Both the position numbers and the translations under genes were made by a program. Below, in pieces: positions 10,425 through 20,643 of a DNA stretch of 64,000 bases. The stretch lies in the NCBI GenBank assembly GCA_014218235.1, contig CM024759.1, positions 78,451,079 to 78,515,078 on the forward strand, in the 5' to 3' direction. The notes under the pieces were generated by a model. That model saw only the letters and a program-made list of their open reading frames with translations, did not search any database and had not been told where the DNA came from. Numbering within the stretch: position 1 is the first letter of the stretch; every line of letters begins with the position of its first letter. The stretch comes from Colocasia esculenta. Lineage: Eukaryota > Streptophyta > Magnoliopsida > Alismatales > Araceae.

Positions 10425-12285
10425 ATGAGCATTTCTCCTTCTTCCACCTCTTCTGAGGCTTCTTCTTCGTCGTCGCCCCCAAAATCTAGGGATCCCCCTG
10501 CTTCTGTCGACGCTCCCGACTCCGTTTCCGAAAGCCTTGGGGTAGGGTCGACGTCCGTGGGAACCCAGGTCTGGGGGCCCGTCGACGATTCTTTTGTCCT
10601 CGAACTAGCCCACGGGACCTACGTTCCTAAGGAACCCTCGGCCCATACTTCCGGTGCCCGCCGCCGAGCCGACAACGTGGCCGAAGCCCGTTGCGAGACC
10701 TCCCCTGGTACCTTTAGGTGGCTGCGGAAGCACCCTAGGTTTGTTCTTCCTGCCGATGCCGTCATGTTCGCCAATAGGGATTTCAGGGCCCATTATGTCT
10801 TGAACGGGGGGTTCTCGGTTTACACTGAGGCTGTTCGGGCAAGCCTCTGCTTCCCCTTTCACCCCTTTGTCATCTTTCTTCTCTTGGAGCTTGGGGTGGC
10901 TCCTTCTCAGTTGGCACCGAATGCCTGGCGAGTAATCGTCGGCTTCCTATATTTGTGTTGCTCGGCAGGGGTCCCTCCGACCTCGCGCCTTTTCCTATAC
11001 CTGTTCTCCATTAAACCGTTCGGAGATTGGTTTTACTTTGCGGCGAGGAATGGTCGGCATATCCTCGGAAGACTGCCTTCCTCGCTCCATGGCTGGAAGA
11101 GGAACTTTGTTTTTGTTCATTGTCCCTCGGGTTGGCCGTTCCCAACCAAGTGGTCGGCCGTCGACGTCCGGAGCAAAGCTTTTGGTTCGCCGAGGCTGAC
11201 TGCATCCGAGCTCTTCGACCTCAAGTGTTTGAAGGAGGTGGAGCCCCCCAACCTGATCGATATCTCCGAGGAGTTAATTCAGCAGATCGACGAGGGCACA
11301 AAAGGTTGCCAATCTCGTAGTTGTACTCTTGATCTGTATCGATTTCCAAATCTAACAGTCATATGTGCTTGCAGCCATGGCCGATAAGAGTGACTCCGTA
11401 CCCCCGACGCGGGTGGGGCCGTCACTCATGGAGAAGGCCAAGAGCCGGGCTCAGTTAAGGGAAAAGAAGGTGGCCTCCCGTCCCGAGAAGCGCCAGCGCG
11501 AGGCCGAAGCTGTGCCTCCACCGCCCCCAGTGCCTGGTCAGAGTTCGGCCGCTGCTCCGCCGGCTGAGAGGCCAAAGAAGCGCCCAGTTCCGGCGTCGTC
11601 GTCTACGGCACCTGATGCTTCAGTTCCGCCCCAGACTCGCTTTTCCCTGGACCCAGTCGAGTGGGGCCGACAAGCCCTGCCACCCGAGGTCAGGGCAGAA
11701 ACGCTCGGCCATCCTGCACGTCGGCTCATGCACGAGTATTATCATGGTATGCTGAGCCAGCTGGCAGCGTTCGACGCTTTTGTGCACCGGGCCGAGGTGA
11801 AGAGGTTGGCCTGCGACAAGCGTGCCGCCGAGGCCGACAAGCACGTCGCCGAAGTCGAGGAGGAGGCGAAGAAGAGGGAAGGCGTCCTCCAGGAGGCCCT
11901 TGAGTCCGAGAAAAAAGCGCTTGAGGCTGTGAAGAAGGCGCAATACGATGAGATTGCCGCCCACGAAGAAACGAAGAACAGCTTTTCGCGCCTCGTGGCT
12001 GAGGAAAGGAACAAGGCGATCGAGGAGTATCGCGACTCGGACGAGCTTCAGGACGAGATTGCCGACCTCTTCCAGGGAGGATATAACGACTGCCTCGCAA
12101 AGGTTAAGAGGTTGTACCCCGACCTAGACTTGTCGGGCGCGACCCTTGCTGGAGATGGCGAGGGCGACGACCAGGCTGCCGGAGGCGGAGACGAGGAGTT
12201 CGTCAAAGTGGTGGACGAGGCCATGGAGACAGCTGTCGATCAATCCCTTGATCAGGCAGCTGACGCCGTTCTGAACGAGGCGTAG
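10425..12285 (+). CDS. antisense gene of the Tat element (putative plant transposon protein, Transposase_28-like)
   Basis: Exon 1 is 10425-11304 and exon 2 is 11375-12285. A 70-bp intron with GT (11305) and AG (11374) joins them in frame, giving 596 aa. A Ser/Pro-rich N-terminus (1-70) is followed by a compact domain at about 85-290 (motifs FPFHPF, SIKPFGDWFYF, GWKRNFVFV) like the plant 'putative gypsy type transposon' family (PF04195), known from Tat-group elements. Exon 2 is low complexity, then charged coiled coil at about 430-510 and an acidic C-terminus. The gene faces gag-pol between integrase and the 3' LTR, a described Tat layout. Its biochemical role is unknown to me. Unlike pol, its frame is intact. 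The splice is a prediction, and without it exon 1 runs to a stop at 11387. Confidence 0.8.
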
Positions 12286-12439
12286 CTGCCCCGTTTATGT
12301 ACTTTGTATTCCTTGTCGATGGAAATACACTTCGTACTCTTTAGTTTCTAGCCGACGACTGTTTATTTCATCGTTTGCTTTTGCACAAACGACCTTGTCG
12401 ACGAGTGTGCTGAGAACTGCTTCGTCGATAAGAGTGCCT

Positions 12440-12739
12440 AAGCGACCTCGTATTGTGAGAGTGCCGAAGCGACCTCGCATTTGATGAGTGCCGAAGCGTC
12501 GTCGGGCTTAGGCTCATAGAGTGCCGAAGGGATTTCGGGCTTGCGTTTAGAGAGTGCCGAGGAGACCTCGGGCTTAGGTTTATAGAATGCCGAAGAGACC
12601 TCGGGCTTGGATTTAAAGAGTGCCGAAGCGACCTCGTACTTAGAGTGCCAAAGCGACCTCGTACTTAGAGTGCCGAAGCGACCTCGTACTTAGAGTGCCG
12701 AAGCGACCTCGTACTTAGAGTGCCGAAGCGACCTCGTAC
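12440..12739. repeat. internal minisatellite in the Tat element
   Basis: Tandem units around GTGCCGAAGCGACCTCG. On the left the copies are longer and varied, with spacers such as 'ggcttaggtttatagaat'. On the right (about 12617-12739) they are nearly identical 24-25-bp copies ending in TACTTAGA. The array lies between the end of integrase and the end of the antisense gene, and the last copies abut the pol stop codon (12740-12742). Confidence 0.85.
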
Positions 12740-13960
12740 TCACGGGAAGTAGCGTCGAAGATGCTCGGCGTTCCACGTTCTCGGTATGACAGCCCCCGAG
12801 CTCTTCGAGCCGATAAGCTCCTTGTCCGAGTTCGTCGACGATTCGGTATGGCCCTTCCCAGTTTGGCGACAACTTCCCGCTTGCCGACTTCGGGTCCGAA
12901 ATTGCGAGCTTCCTGAGGACTAGACTCCCTACCCCGAAGCGTCGTGGTTTGACCTTCCTGTCGAAGCTTTTCTTGACCCTCTTTTGGTATATCTCCATTC
13001 TTGTAGAAGCATTCCTCGCTTTTCTTCTATTAGGTCAAGCTCGGCACGCAATGCCTGATCGTTGCTTTCTTCGTTAAATCCGAGGATTCTTTGTGAGGGG
13101 ACGAGCATGTCTACGGTGACACTGCCTCCATTCCGAAGGCTAACGCGAAGGGTGACTCCCGAGTGGCTTCCCTTGGTGTCGTCCTGTATGCCCAAAGTAC
13201 ATGGAGGAGTTGGTCGGCCCAAGCTCCCTTGTGGTTTGCAATCCTCTTCTTTAGTCCATCCAGGATTGTTCGATTGGTGACCTCGGCCATTCCGTTTGAC
13301 TGGGGATGGGCTACTGAGGAGAATTTGTGTTTGATTCCGAGCGCCGCGCAATTCCGACGAAACTTGGCGTTGTCGAACTGTCGTCCGTTGTCGGTGATGA
13401 TTGTTCGTGGAAGACCGAACCTGCAGATGATATTTTTCCATACGAAGCCCCAAGCGTTGGTATCTGTATTTTTGCTAGGGGCTCAGCTTCGACCCACTTT
13501 GTGAAATAATCGACTCCGACGATGATGAACTTCCTTTGGCCCGACGCGGGTGGGAATGGTCCGAGGATGTCCATGCCCCATTGCGCGAATGGCCACGGGG
13601 AATTTATGCTCGTAAGTTCTGATGGAGGTTGTCGGTCGATTTCCGAACAGCTGGCACTGTCGGCAGCATTTGACGTACTTCTCGGCGTCTTTAAGCATCG
13701 TCGGCCACCAGTATCCTTGTCGGTTACTCTTCTTACTAGAGATCTGGGGCCTGCATGAGAACCACACGTCCCTTCGTGAACTTCGTTGATAATTTCTTCG
13801 GCTTGAACAGGGTCCACGCATAGGAGGGGGTAGCTAAAGCCCTTTCGGTACAGGTCGTTGCCGACGATGAAGAATTTTGACGACCGCCGTCTCGTTTTTC
13901 GGCCTCGTTCTTGTCGTCCGGTAGTACATTGTTCCTGAGGAAATTTATTAGTGGAGTCAT
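12740..13960 (-). pseudogene. integrase region of the Tat element, frameshifted
   Basis: Integrase parts are spread over several frames. The zinc-binding N-terminal region (CRQC motif) is near 13660-13720. The catalytic core with WGMDILGPFP and DYFTKWVEAE is near 13490-13590, and the second acidic region (ITDNGRQF type) follows near 13390-13420 in another frame. The C-terminal GPY-like motif (GKLSPNWEGPY) is near 12840-12890, and the pol stop is at 12740-12742. At least four frame changes occur, some beside homopolymers. As written it cannot encode a working integrase. Confidence 0.85.
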
Positions 13961-15744
13961 CCAGGTTGTTTTACCTCGATACTCATTAGGTCTTTGGGTG
14001 TTATGGTTGGCTCCAATAGCTCTTCTATTAGTAGGGTTGTGGGCGATTCCAATGCAGATGATGCGATTTTTGAAAGCGCGTCAGCTTGTTCGTTCTCGGA
14101 CCTTGGTATTTTCACAAGCTCGGCAGAGTCGAATTCCGCCATGAGCTTTAATACCTCGGTCTTATATGACGCGAGCTTTACCTCTTTCGTCTCGAACGCT
14201 TGCGAGACCTGGTTGACGACCAGTTGGGAATCGCTGTGGACGCGGACCTTCTTCGCGCCGAGAGTCCTCGCCATCTTTAGTCCCGATACCACCGCTTCGT
14301 ATTCTGCCACGTTGTTAGATGCTTGGAAACCGAAACGAACCGCGTACCTTAGGTTGACGCCTTCGGGTGAGCGCATGACCACCCCCGCTCCGCTGCCTTG
14401 GGAGTTTGAGGCTCCGTCGACAAAAACTTCCCAACTTCCGTCGGATTGTTCCTCCGAAGTTGCTCGGGCAGTACCTTCGGAAATGAAATCCGCGAGGGCT
14501 TGGGCTTTGATAGCGACACGGGGCCTGAACTCAATGTCGAATTCTCCGAGCTCTACGGCCCACTTTGCCAACCTTCCCGAGGACTCGGGTCGCTCAAGAA
14601 CTTGTCGAATCGGTGTGTCGGTGAGGATGATGACTTTGTGCGATTGAAAATACGGACGCAATAGTCGTGCGGCCATGATGAGAGCATATCCGACCTTCTC
14701 GAGGTCAGGGTAGCGTTGCTCGGCTCCTCGCAGCGCCTTGCTTGTGTAGTACACCGGTAGGTGGGCTCGGTCTTCCTCTCGGACGAGGACCGAGCTGACG
14801 GAGTAGCTTTTTGCGGACAAATACAATAGCAGCTCTTCCCCCTTCTCCAGCTTGCTTAGCGTTGGTACGCTTGCCAGGTGTTCTTTTAACTCGTCGAATG
14901 CCTTTTGGCAGTCCTCGGTCCACTCGAAGCGGCCTTTCCTTAGTACCTCAAAAAATGGCTTGCAACGCTCCGCTGACCTGGACATAAACCTGCTTAGAGC
15001 TGTAACCATGCCATTAAGTCTTTGTACCTCTTTGACTGTTCTCGGAGCCGTCATCTCGAGGATGGCCTGAACTTTGTCGGGGTTGACGTCTATGCCTCGT
15101 TGGGAGACAAGATACCCCAAGAACTTCCCAGCCCGGACGCCGAAGACGCACTTTTCTGGGTTCAATTTCATCCCGTAGAGCTTCAGTATTTCGAAGGCTT
15201 CGGCTAAGTCCCCGACGTGGTCCTTGGCTCGTCGGCTTTTCACCAGCATGTCGTCGATGTATATTTCCATGGTCTTGCCAATCTGCTTCTCGAACATTTT
15301 GTTGACCAGTCTTTGGTATGTTGCTCCTGCATTTTTTAGTCCGAATGACATACAAGTAAAACAATACAAACCTCTCTCAGTGGTGAAAGATGTCTTTTCT
15401 TCATCTTCTGGAGCCATTCTTATTTGGTGATAGCCTGAATAGGCGTCGAGGAAGCTTAAGAGCTCGTGCCCGGCAGTCGAGTCGACTAGCTGGTCGATCC
15501 GGGGTAAGGGGAAGCTGTCCTTTGGGCAGGCCTTGTTTAGATTGGAGAAGTCAACGCACATTCGCCATTTGCCGTTCGCCCTTCGCACCAGGACGACGTT
15601 GGCGACCCAGTTTGGGTAGAACGAATTTCTAACGGTACCTGCATGCAAATATTTTGTCAATTGGTTTTCAACTACTTCCTGCCGCTCGGCCGACAAGGGC
15701 CTCTTCTTCTGTCGGACAGGCCGGGCCTCGGGATCCACGTTCAA
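13957..15744 (-). CDS. reverse transcriptase and two RNase H domains (Tat pol)
   Basis: One open frame of 595 residues. Reverse transcriptase is at about 1-250, with the catalytic YIDDMLV motif near residue 160 and FLDAYSGYHQI before it. A first RNase H of the usual gypsy type follows (about 290-420, TDTPIRQVL). A second, archaeal-like RNase H begins at about 440 (FVDGASNSQGSGAG and HSDSQLVVNQ), the feature that separates the Tat lineage from other gypsy elements. The frame ends early, after IEVKQPG, at an A-run where the sequence leading to integrase continues in another frame. Upstream it is cut off from protease by a stop near 15750. It is a segment of a larger polyprotein, not an independent gene. 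Confidence 0.92.
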   Translation of the reverse strand: MNVDPEARPVRQKKRPLSAERQEVVENQLTKYLHAGTVRNSFYPNWVANVVLVRRANGKWRMCVDFSNLNKACPKDSFPLPRIDQLVDSTAGHELLSFLDAYSGYHQIRMAPEDEEKTSFTTERGLYCFTCMSFGLKNAGATYQRLVNKMFEKQIGKTMEIYIDDMLVKSRRAKDHVGDLAEAFEILKLYGMKLNPEKCVFGVRAGKFLGYLVSQRGIDVNPDKVQAILEMTAPRTVKEVQRLNGMVTALSRFMSRSAERCKPFFEVLRKGRFEWTEDCQKAFDELKEHLASVPTLSKLEKGEELLLYLSAKSYSVSSVLVREEDRAHLPVYYTSKALRGAEQRYPDLEKVGYALIMAARLLRPYFQSHKVIILTDTPIRQVLERPESSGRLAKWAVELGEFDIEFRPRVAIKAQALADFISEGTARATSEEQSDGSWEVFVDGASNSQGSGAGVVMRSPEGVNLRYAVRFGFQASNNVAEYEAVVSGLKMARTLGAKKVRVHSDSQLVVNQVSQAFETKEVKLASYKTEVLKLMAEFDSAELVKIPRSENEQADALSKIASSALESPTTLLIEELLEPTITPKDLMSIEVKQPG

Positions 15745-15767
15745 GTGATGCTAGATAATGCTCGGAT

Positions 15768-16082
15768 CTATTCCTGGAAGGTCGTCGTCCGACCAAGTGA
15801 ACACGTCGCCACTCTGGCTGAGAAACGTAGTGACGTCATTTCAAACTCTTTGAGTTCGGTCCCGATGATTAGATGTCCGTTTTCAATTTTTATTTGTTTA
15901 GTTAGTTCTACTAGCTCGTGCTTTGGGGTGTCATCTATAGACGGCACGTACTCAGAAATGGCTGGTTCTTTGGCCTTGATGGAATTGACATAACATAGGC
16001 GTGCCTCGGCCTGACTCCCGACGACTTCCCCCACCCCGAAAGGAGTTGGAAACTTCAGTTTCTGGTGGTAGGTTGACGGCAC
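15768..16082 (-). pseudogene. protease to reverse transcriptase linker, out of frame with both neighbours
   Basis: A 104-residue frame with motifs TYHQKLKFPTPFGVGEV and EARLCYV, typical of the stretch after the protease of Tat elements. It continues the gag-protease frame after a shift at an 8-base G run (16082-16089, C on the plus strand), and it is separated from the reverse transcriptase frame by another shift and a TAG near 15750. Confidence 0.75.
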
Positions 16083-18114
16083 CCCCCCCGAGCTTTCCTA
16101 GCAATCCGCGTCCAAAAATCGCGTTGTAGGCCGACTTGACCTTCACAATTAGGAAGTCGACCTCAACCGTTACATGACGAGGACGGGTGCCCAGCGTCAC
16201 CTTGAGCCTGATAGACCCCTCGGCGGTGACTGGCGTTCCGCTGAACCCGAATAGAGGTGTGGCGACTGGCTTGAGCTCCGTGCTCAGGTTCGTCATCTTC
16301 AGGAAGCAGTCATAAAAAAGGACGTCGGGCGCCGCTCCGTTGTCGACGAGGATGCGATGCACGGTGTAGCCGTCGATGTCGGCATGGATGACCAGCGCGT
16401 CGTTGTGAGGGAAGCTCAGCCCCATTGCGTCGTCGGCAGAGAAGGTGATCGGCTCTAGGCTTGGTTGGTTGATTCCGAGGACGACGGCCGACGCATATGC
16501 TTTCCGCTTCCTGCCGCTGTCGCCGCCACCCGCCGATCCGCCGGCAAGTACCAGGACGGCGCCTTTCCCTTCACGCTCACGATCTCCTTCTTGCTCGCGA
16601 TCCTTCGGTTTGCCGTCGACGACGTCTTTTCCGATTATCCCTCGTCGTAACATCTCCGATATTTCCATCTTCAGGCTCCTGCATTGGTCGGTTAGGTGAC
16701 CAAAACCTTTATGGTACTCACAGTATAGCTCGGCCCCTCGCCCTGATGGGGGCCGCGCGATGGGTTCTGGTCGCCTGAACTCTGGCAGCTTCTTGATGAT
16801 GGGGAGGATTTCTGACGGTGGCCTTCCGAACCGGGGGAGATCTCTGACGCGACGATATTCGTCGGGTCGTCGGTCAGACATCCGTCGGTTCTCTGAATCT
16901 CGATGCCTGTCTCCGCGCGCTTCCTCCCTTCTTGGCCTCTTCTCGCTCGTCTCGGAGCTCGCATTCCCCCTTTCTAGCGGCCGCTTCAGACGCCCAGCGG
17001 CTCCAAGGGTTGACTCCAGCCTGACGTATTTCTGCATCCGGGAGAGGAGGTCGGAGAGGCTTACCGGTGGTTTTTTGGCGACTGACGCCACAAACGATAC
17101 GTCGGTGCACACCCTGGTGAGAATGTTGACAACTGTCCTCAAGTCTAGGTCCACCACTTTCATCACCTCTATCTGGAAGCGCTTCGCATAGTCCCGGAAC
17201 ATCTCATTCTCTTTCTGTGACACCAGCCACAGATCGTCGGTGCATAACGAATGGTTCACTGTGTTGAAGAAGTGGTCAAGGAACCTCTGGGCCAGGTCGG
17301 AGAAGTCCGAGACCGATCGAGCGGGCAGCGCCTTGAACCACTGCAGAGCCGCGTCATCTAAAGTGGACATGAAAGCCCTGCATTTCAGAGCGTCAGTTAT
17401 ATTTATCATTTCCACCTGTCCCTGGAAATGGTCGAGGTGGTGGACTGGGTTGGTGGTCCCGTTGTAACGTCGGAACTTCGGCAGCTGAAACTTCGGTGGG
17501 ACCGGAGCCGACGTGACTTCCTCCGTGAATGGCGAGGAGGTGAGGAGCGTCGCCACGCATGGGACGCGAGTACCGAGCTGTAGAGCTTCTATTTTCCTGT
17601 TCATCTCTCGCAGGTCGTCCTTCCATCGTGGGTCAAACGGAGATTCGCTACGACTGAATGGAGCGGATTCCGCCGTGAAATGATCGGCAAGGTCGGCCTT
17701 GCCCACATTCCCCACTGCCGCCACTGGCGTGGCGGGTTGGACGTTGTCGGTCTGCTTTACGGCAGGCGCGGGAGTCCCGACCACCGCCGGCGGCGCTCCG
17801 GCATGACTTGTCGACATCGCAGGAGGCGCTCGCTGCTGGTTGGGAGCCTCTGCCTCATCTTGATCACCTTGGGCCTTTTCTAACTGACGAACCGAGCCCT
17901 CCCCTTGCACAGGGTGCGCCTGCTGGTTCTGCTCCATCCTCAAAAGTATCTGTTGAAGACTTGACAATGTCTGCTCGACGCGGTCGAGCCGCGACAGGGT
18001 GGTCGAATCTTGTTCTCCTGCTCCAGACGCTCCCCCTGCTGCTTCTTCTACGACATTAACAAGGGTGGTTTCCTCCTCCAACGGGCGAGCTGCAGCCTTT
18101 CCCTTGGGTGCCAT
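15952..18114 (-). CDS. Gag and aspartic protease of the Tat element
   Basis: About 720 residues from ATG 18114 (MAPKGKAAARP). Upstream in-frame codons overlap the primer-binding site, so this start is preferred. A coiled region near residue 50 (LDRVEQTLSSLQQIL) precedes the capsid-type retrotransposon gag domain (about 195-370, with FRDYAKRFQ and a preceding ALQWFKALP). A zinc-knuckle-like segment follows (YCEYHKGFGHLTDQC, about 460-475). The protease has ILVDNGAAPDVLFYDCF near residue 590, with DNG in place of the more usual DSG/DTG, as in many Tat elements. The frame runs past the protease into non-native residues after the G8 run at 16082-16089. Confidence 0.9.
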   Translation of the reverse strand: MAPKGKAAARPLEEETTLVNVVEEAAGGASGAGEQDSTTLSRLDRVEQTLSSLQQILLRMEQNQQAHPVQGEGSVRQLEKAQGDQDEAEAPNQQRAPPAMSTSHAGAPPAVVGTPAPAVKQTDNVQPATPVAAVGNVGKADLADHFTAESAPFSRSESPFDPRWKDDLREMNRKIEALQLGTRVPCVATLLTSSPFTEEVTSAPVPPKFQLPKFRRYNGTTNPVHHLDHFQGQVEMINITDALKCRAFMSTLDDAALQWFKALPARSVSDFSDLAQRFLDHFFNTVNHSLCTDDLWLVSQKENEMFRDYAKRFQIEVMKVVDLDLRTVVNILTRVCTDVSFVASVAKKPPVSLSDLLSRMQKYVRLESTLGAAGRLKRPLERGNASSETSEKRPRREEARGDRHRDSENRRMSDRRPDEYRRVRDLPRFGRPPSEILPIIKKLPEFRRPEPIARPPSGRGAELYCEYHKGFGHLTDQCRSLKMEISEMLRRGIIGKDVVDGKPKDREQEGDREREGKGAVLVLAGGSAGGGDSGRKRKAYASAVVLGINQPSLEPITFSADDAMGLSFPHNDALVIHADIDGYTVHRILVDNGAAPDVLFYDCFLKMTNLSTELKPVATPLFGFSGTPVTAEGSIRLKVTLGTRPRHVTVEVDFLIVKVKSAYNAIFGRGLLGKLGGGAVNLPPETEVSNSFRGGGSRRESGRGTPMLCQFHQGQRTSHF

Positions 18115-18139
18115 TGGGATAAGCTTTTTGTGTCGAATT

Positions 18140-18157
18140 CCCACAGACGGCGCCAAA
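18140..18157 (-). promoter_or_regulatory. primer-binding site of the Tat element
   Basis: Directly next to the inner end of the 5' LTR. On the minus strand it reads TTTGGCGCCGTCTGTGGG. TGGCGCC-type sites are usual in Tat elements. I have not assigned the tRNA. Confidence 0.85.
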
Positions 18158-18756
18158 TGTTGCTGGAAAAACCAACAAGGATCGTCGGCCCGAGCCGAGC
18201 TGGGTGGGCCCCAAGGGATTGGCCGCGTCGCGCTGTCGTCGAAGAGGAGAAGCCGACCTGCAAAGAACCACCGAGACTCCTCGGTGGTCGGACACTCCGA
18301 CGATCAAGTCAGTGAAGGTTGTGAAGAGAGGAGAATTGAGTGAGAGTTTTGTGCTACGAATAGCGTACCTTTTCCTTGTGGGTCTCTGTCTCTTTTATAA
18401 GAACTTGATCCTTTGGACAGAAGAGGAAGGTGGCGGACGAGCCTCCGTGAGGCAGGGGCGCTAACTAGGGAGTCCACACCAGCTGGGCACGGAGAGTCTC
18501 GCCTAGACAGCCGCTTGCCTAAAGCGGGTGCGGGCCAGCTGGGGGTCGCGATTTACGGGGCTCGTCTGTACCTAGGGCAAGTGTGACCTGGCGCTAGCTG
18601 GGGACGCCCGGACATAATGCGTAATTTGAATTTAGTTCTCGGCAGCGATGGACTAACCGGTGCCGACGATTCCCAACAATTTTATCGTCGGCCCGTCGTT
18701 ATGGCCGATCCTTGATCTCGTCGACTCAATTCGTCGGCTGATGACGACCGGTATCA
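18158..18756 (-). repeat. 5' LTR of the Tat element
   Basis: 599 bp, the upstream LTR for the minus-strand element. Compared with 9320-9915 there are 7 base substitutions, six of them transitions, and 4 indels, three of which change a homopolymer length. It ends at the target duplication 18757-18761. Confidence 0.95.
18391..18401 (-). promoter_or_regulatory. TATA box in the 5' LTR
   Basis: On the minus strand this reads CTTATAAAAGA, followed downstream by the LTR stretch leading to the PBS. It is conserved in the 3' LTR (9550-9562) and in the related solo LTR (2789-2802), which supports it as the promoter core for gag-pol transcription. Confidence 0.7.
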
Positions 18757-18761
18757 GAGTG

Positions 18762-19612
18762 TTTTAGTGATAACACTATACTTACATAAAAAAGATGTCA
18801 GAAATAGAGGTGTGCAACGTTCTAGGTCCATTCAGTTTGGGGGGAAATTTTCCCAAACCGAATTGATCACCTAAGTAGGTTCACGAACAATCAAATCAAA
18901 TCGTTTTCTATAATTCGTTTTGGTTCGATTCAAATTAAAATTTAAAAATTATTATATTTTTATAACATAATTAGTAATGTATATATATATACAATTAATT
19001 TTAAAATATATTTATAATATATAATATAAAAATTAATATTTTAATTTAATCAATTTATTTAATTTGATTCGATTTTACAATATGTACAATCGAACCAAAT
19101 CGATTAAGGTTGGAATCAAATTATACACACAAGAAATGATACTGGGGATTTAACTCTCACCGAATGAGACTGGTATTTTAATAAATAAAATTAAAAAAAA
19201 AAGATTATAAGAAGATCACACAGTTATCTACATCAGTCGCAATATCATCATCCGTCGTCATTCATCAAGGACGTACGAGTTCTTATCGTGATCATCGGCG
19301 ACAACAAAACATGAGAGAAATGCAAAATAAAAAGGCTATACGAAAAAAAAAAAAAAGATATATAGAGGGATTATAAAAAACCATGATAGCCAGTACATAT
19401 GTCAGATGAGCAGATCCCAGAATGGAAACCTGGCCCAGCCACTTTAGGACTCTCAAATCTCAATCCACTTGTTCTACTAAAAAGTATATACCTTCTTTTT
19501 CATGAAATTAAGTATATTTAATAAACAGGTGGAGATTCCATAGTTGCGTATTTTAGGTTAATAGGCTAATACGTCTTTTCAAAGAGTATCCAGTCAGCCA
19601 CACAGTTTTCCA
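18762..19612. other. AT-rich intergenic DNA with a possible degraded inverted-repeat element
   Basis: No gene. Around 18880-18935 and 19060-19115 there are opposing words (CAAATCAAATCG with TTTGGTTCGATTC; GATTCGATTTTAC with CGAACCAAATCGATTAAGG) that may be ends of an old MITE. The remainder is low-complexity A/T. Confidence 0.4.
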
Positions 19613-19613
19613 A

Positions 19614-19910
19614 AGGAGAAATGTTATGCTATCGATTAATATAATTGATGTGGAAGAGTTTTGCATTTTTTAATTTTTAAACATGTGTATTTAATGAAAA
19701 GATAGAGTATTTAATATAAGAGAAAAATTTTATGTACATAAATAATAATATAACACACATAAATAATAAAATAATATATAAATGACATAATAATACACAC
19801 AAATAATACGGGAGCATAGGCTGCATAGCACGTACTGTTTAAATGTCTCTCTCTTCACATAATTAAAAAAAAAAATGTGAGACTCTTCCATGTCGGAGCA
19901 TTTCTCTCTT
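19614..19910. mobile_element. probable MITE with imperfect TIRs
   Basis: The left end (GAGAAATGTTATGC, then TGTGGAAGAGTTTTGCAT) matches the reverse complement of the right end (GAGAAATGCTCC, then CATGGAAGAGTCTCACAT). There is no coding capacity. The target duplication could not be resolved, so the boundaries are approximate. Confidence 0.5.
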
Positions 19911-20199
19911 TAAAGATATTCTAAGATTGAATTATCTTGCAGAACATGATATATGTTTATCCATCGAGTTTCTTCTCAACTTGCGTTTGCCGCTGGGAAA
20001 ATTACATACATATTTAATGCTTCTAAAATTTGTATATTATATATTATATTTATATATCCTGTATATTTCATTTTGTTGTCTCTATTATTTGATTTTATCT
20101 CTTTAATTCAAACACAATTAAATTGACAAAGATTTACAGAGGAGAGGGTGACCCCCTTTAGCACGAATTTGGATCCTCTGCTCCACAATCGTACACCAC

Positions 20200-20530
20200 T
20201 TTCTTATACCATAACGTCTAAAAAAATTTTAAAAAATATAAAATGTAAAAACTTTTTTACTATTATAAGGAGGGTAGATTTTATTAAAACCTACAGGGAA
20301 TGGACAAATCGTAAATTAAGGAATGAGTAATTCTCTTATAATTGACTTATTTTTACTAAAAATAGATTAATCTTAGTCAATCTTACGAGAATGACTCATT
20401 TTTAAGATTTATCTATTTTCAATAAAAATTTAATCCATTCTCTGTATAATACTAATAAAAAATATTTTTATATTTTTTAATATTTTTAAAAATTATATTA
20501 TAAAATATACAAAATTGTGAATGAGAAAAT
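20200..20530. repeat. long foldback (hairpin) element
   Basis: Two arms are nearly complementary over more than 100 bp. The left arm (TACAGGGAATGG, GAATGAGTAATTCTCTTATAA, TACTAAAAATAGATTAATC) is mirrored on the right (GATTTATCTATTTT, AGAATGACTCATTTTTAAG, CCATTCTCTGTATA). The two arms nearly touch at about 20360. AT-rich, with no coding capacity. Confidence 0.65.
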
Positions 20531-20625
20531 CTCAATCCCCTAAACACCCCAAGGCCCGTCCCCTTTGCACCTAATTATATCTAGTTGTGCCTCTGTGCAC
20601 CCCCTACCACAAGAGCCACAAGAGC

Positions 20626-20643
20626 CTCTCTCTCTCTCTCTCT
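20626..20643 (+). repeat. (CT)9 microsatellite
   Basis: A short perfect CT tract inside the LTR-like segment. Confidence 0.85.

Larger units (their letters stand above)
9320..18756 (-). mobile_element. full-length Ty3/gypsy LTR retrotransposon, Tat lineage, TSD GAGTG
   Basis: A 9437-bp element lies between perfect 5-bp direct repeats GAGTG (9315-9319 and 18757-18761). Coding order on the minus strand is gag, protease, reverse transcriptase, RNase H, a second RNase H, integrase. The second RNase H, a PBS starting TTTGGCGCC, and an antisense gene between integrase and the 3' LTR together mark the Tat lineage. The LTRs differ by 7 substitutions and 4 indels over about 596 bp (about 1.2%). At the grass rate of 1.3e-8 per site per year this means roughly 0.4-0.5 Myr. 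The pol region has several frameshifts, so this copy as written cannot make a full Pol protein. It inserted about 50 bp from the hAT element. Confidence 0.95.
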
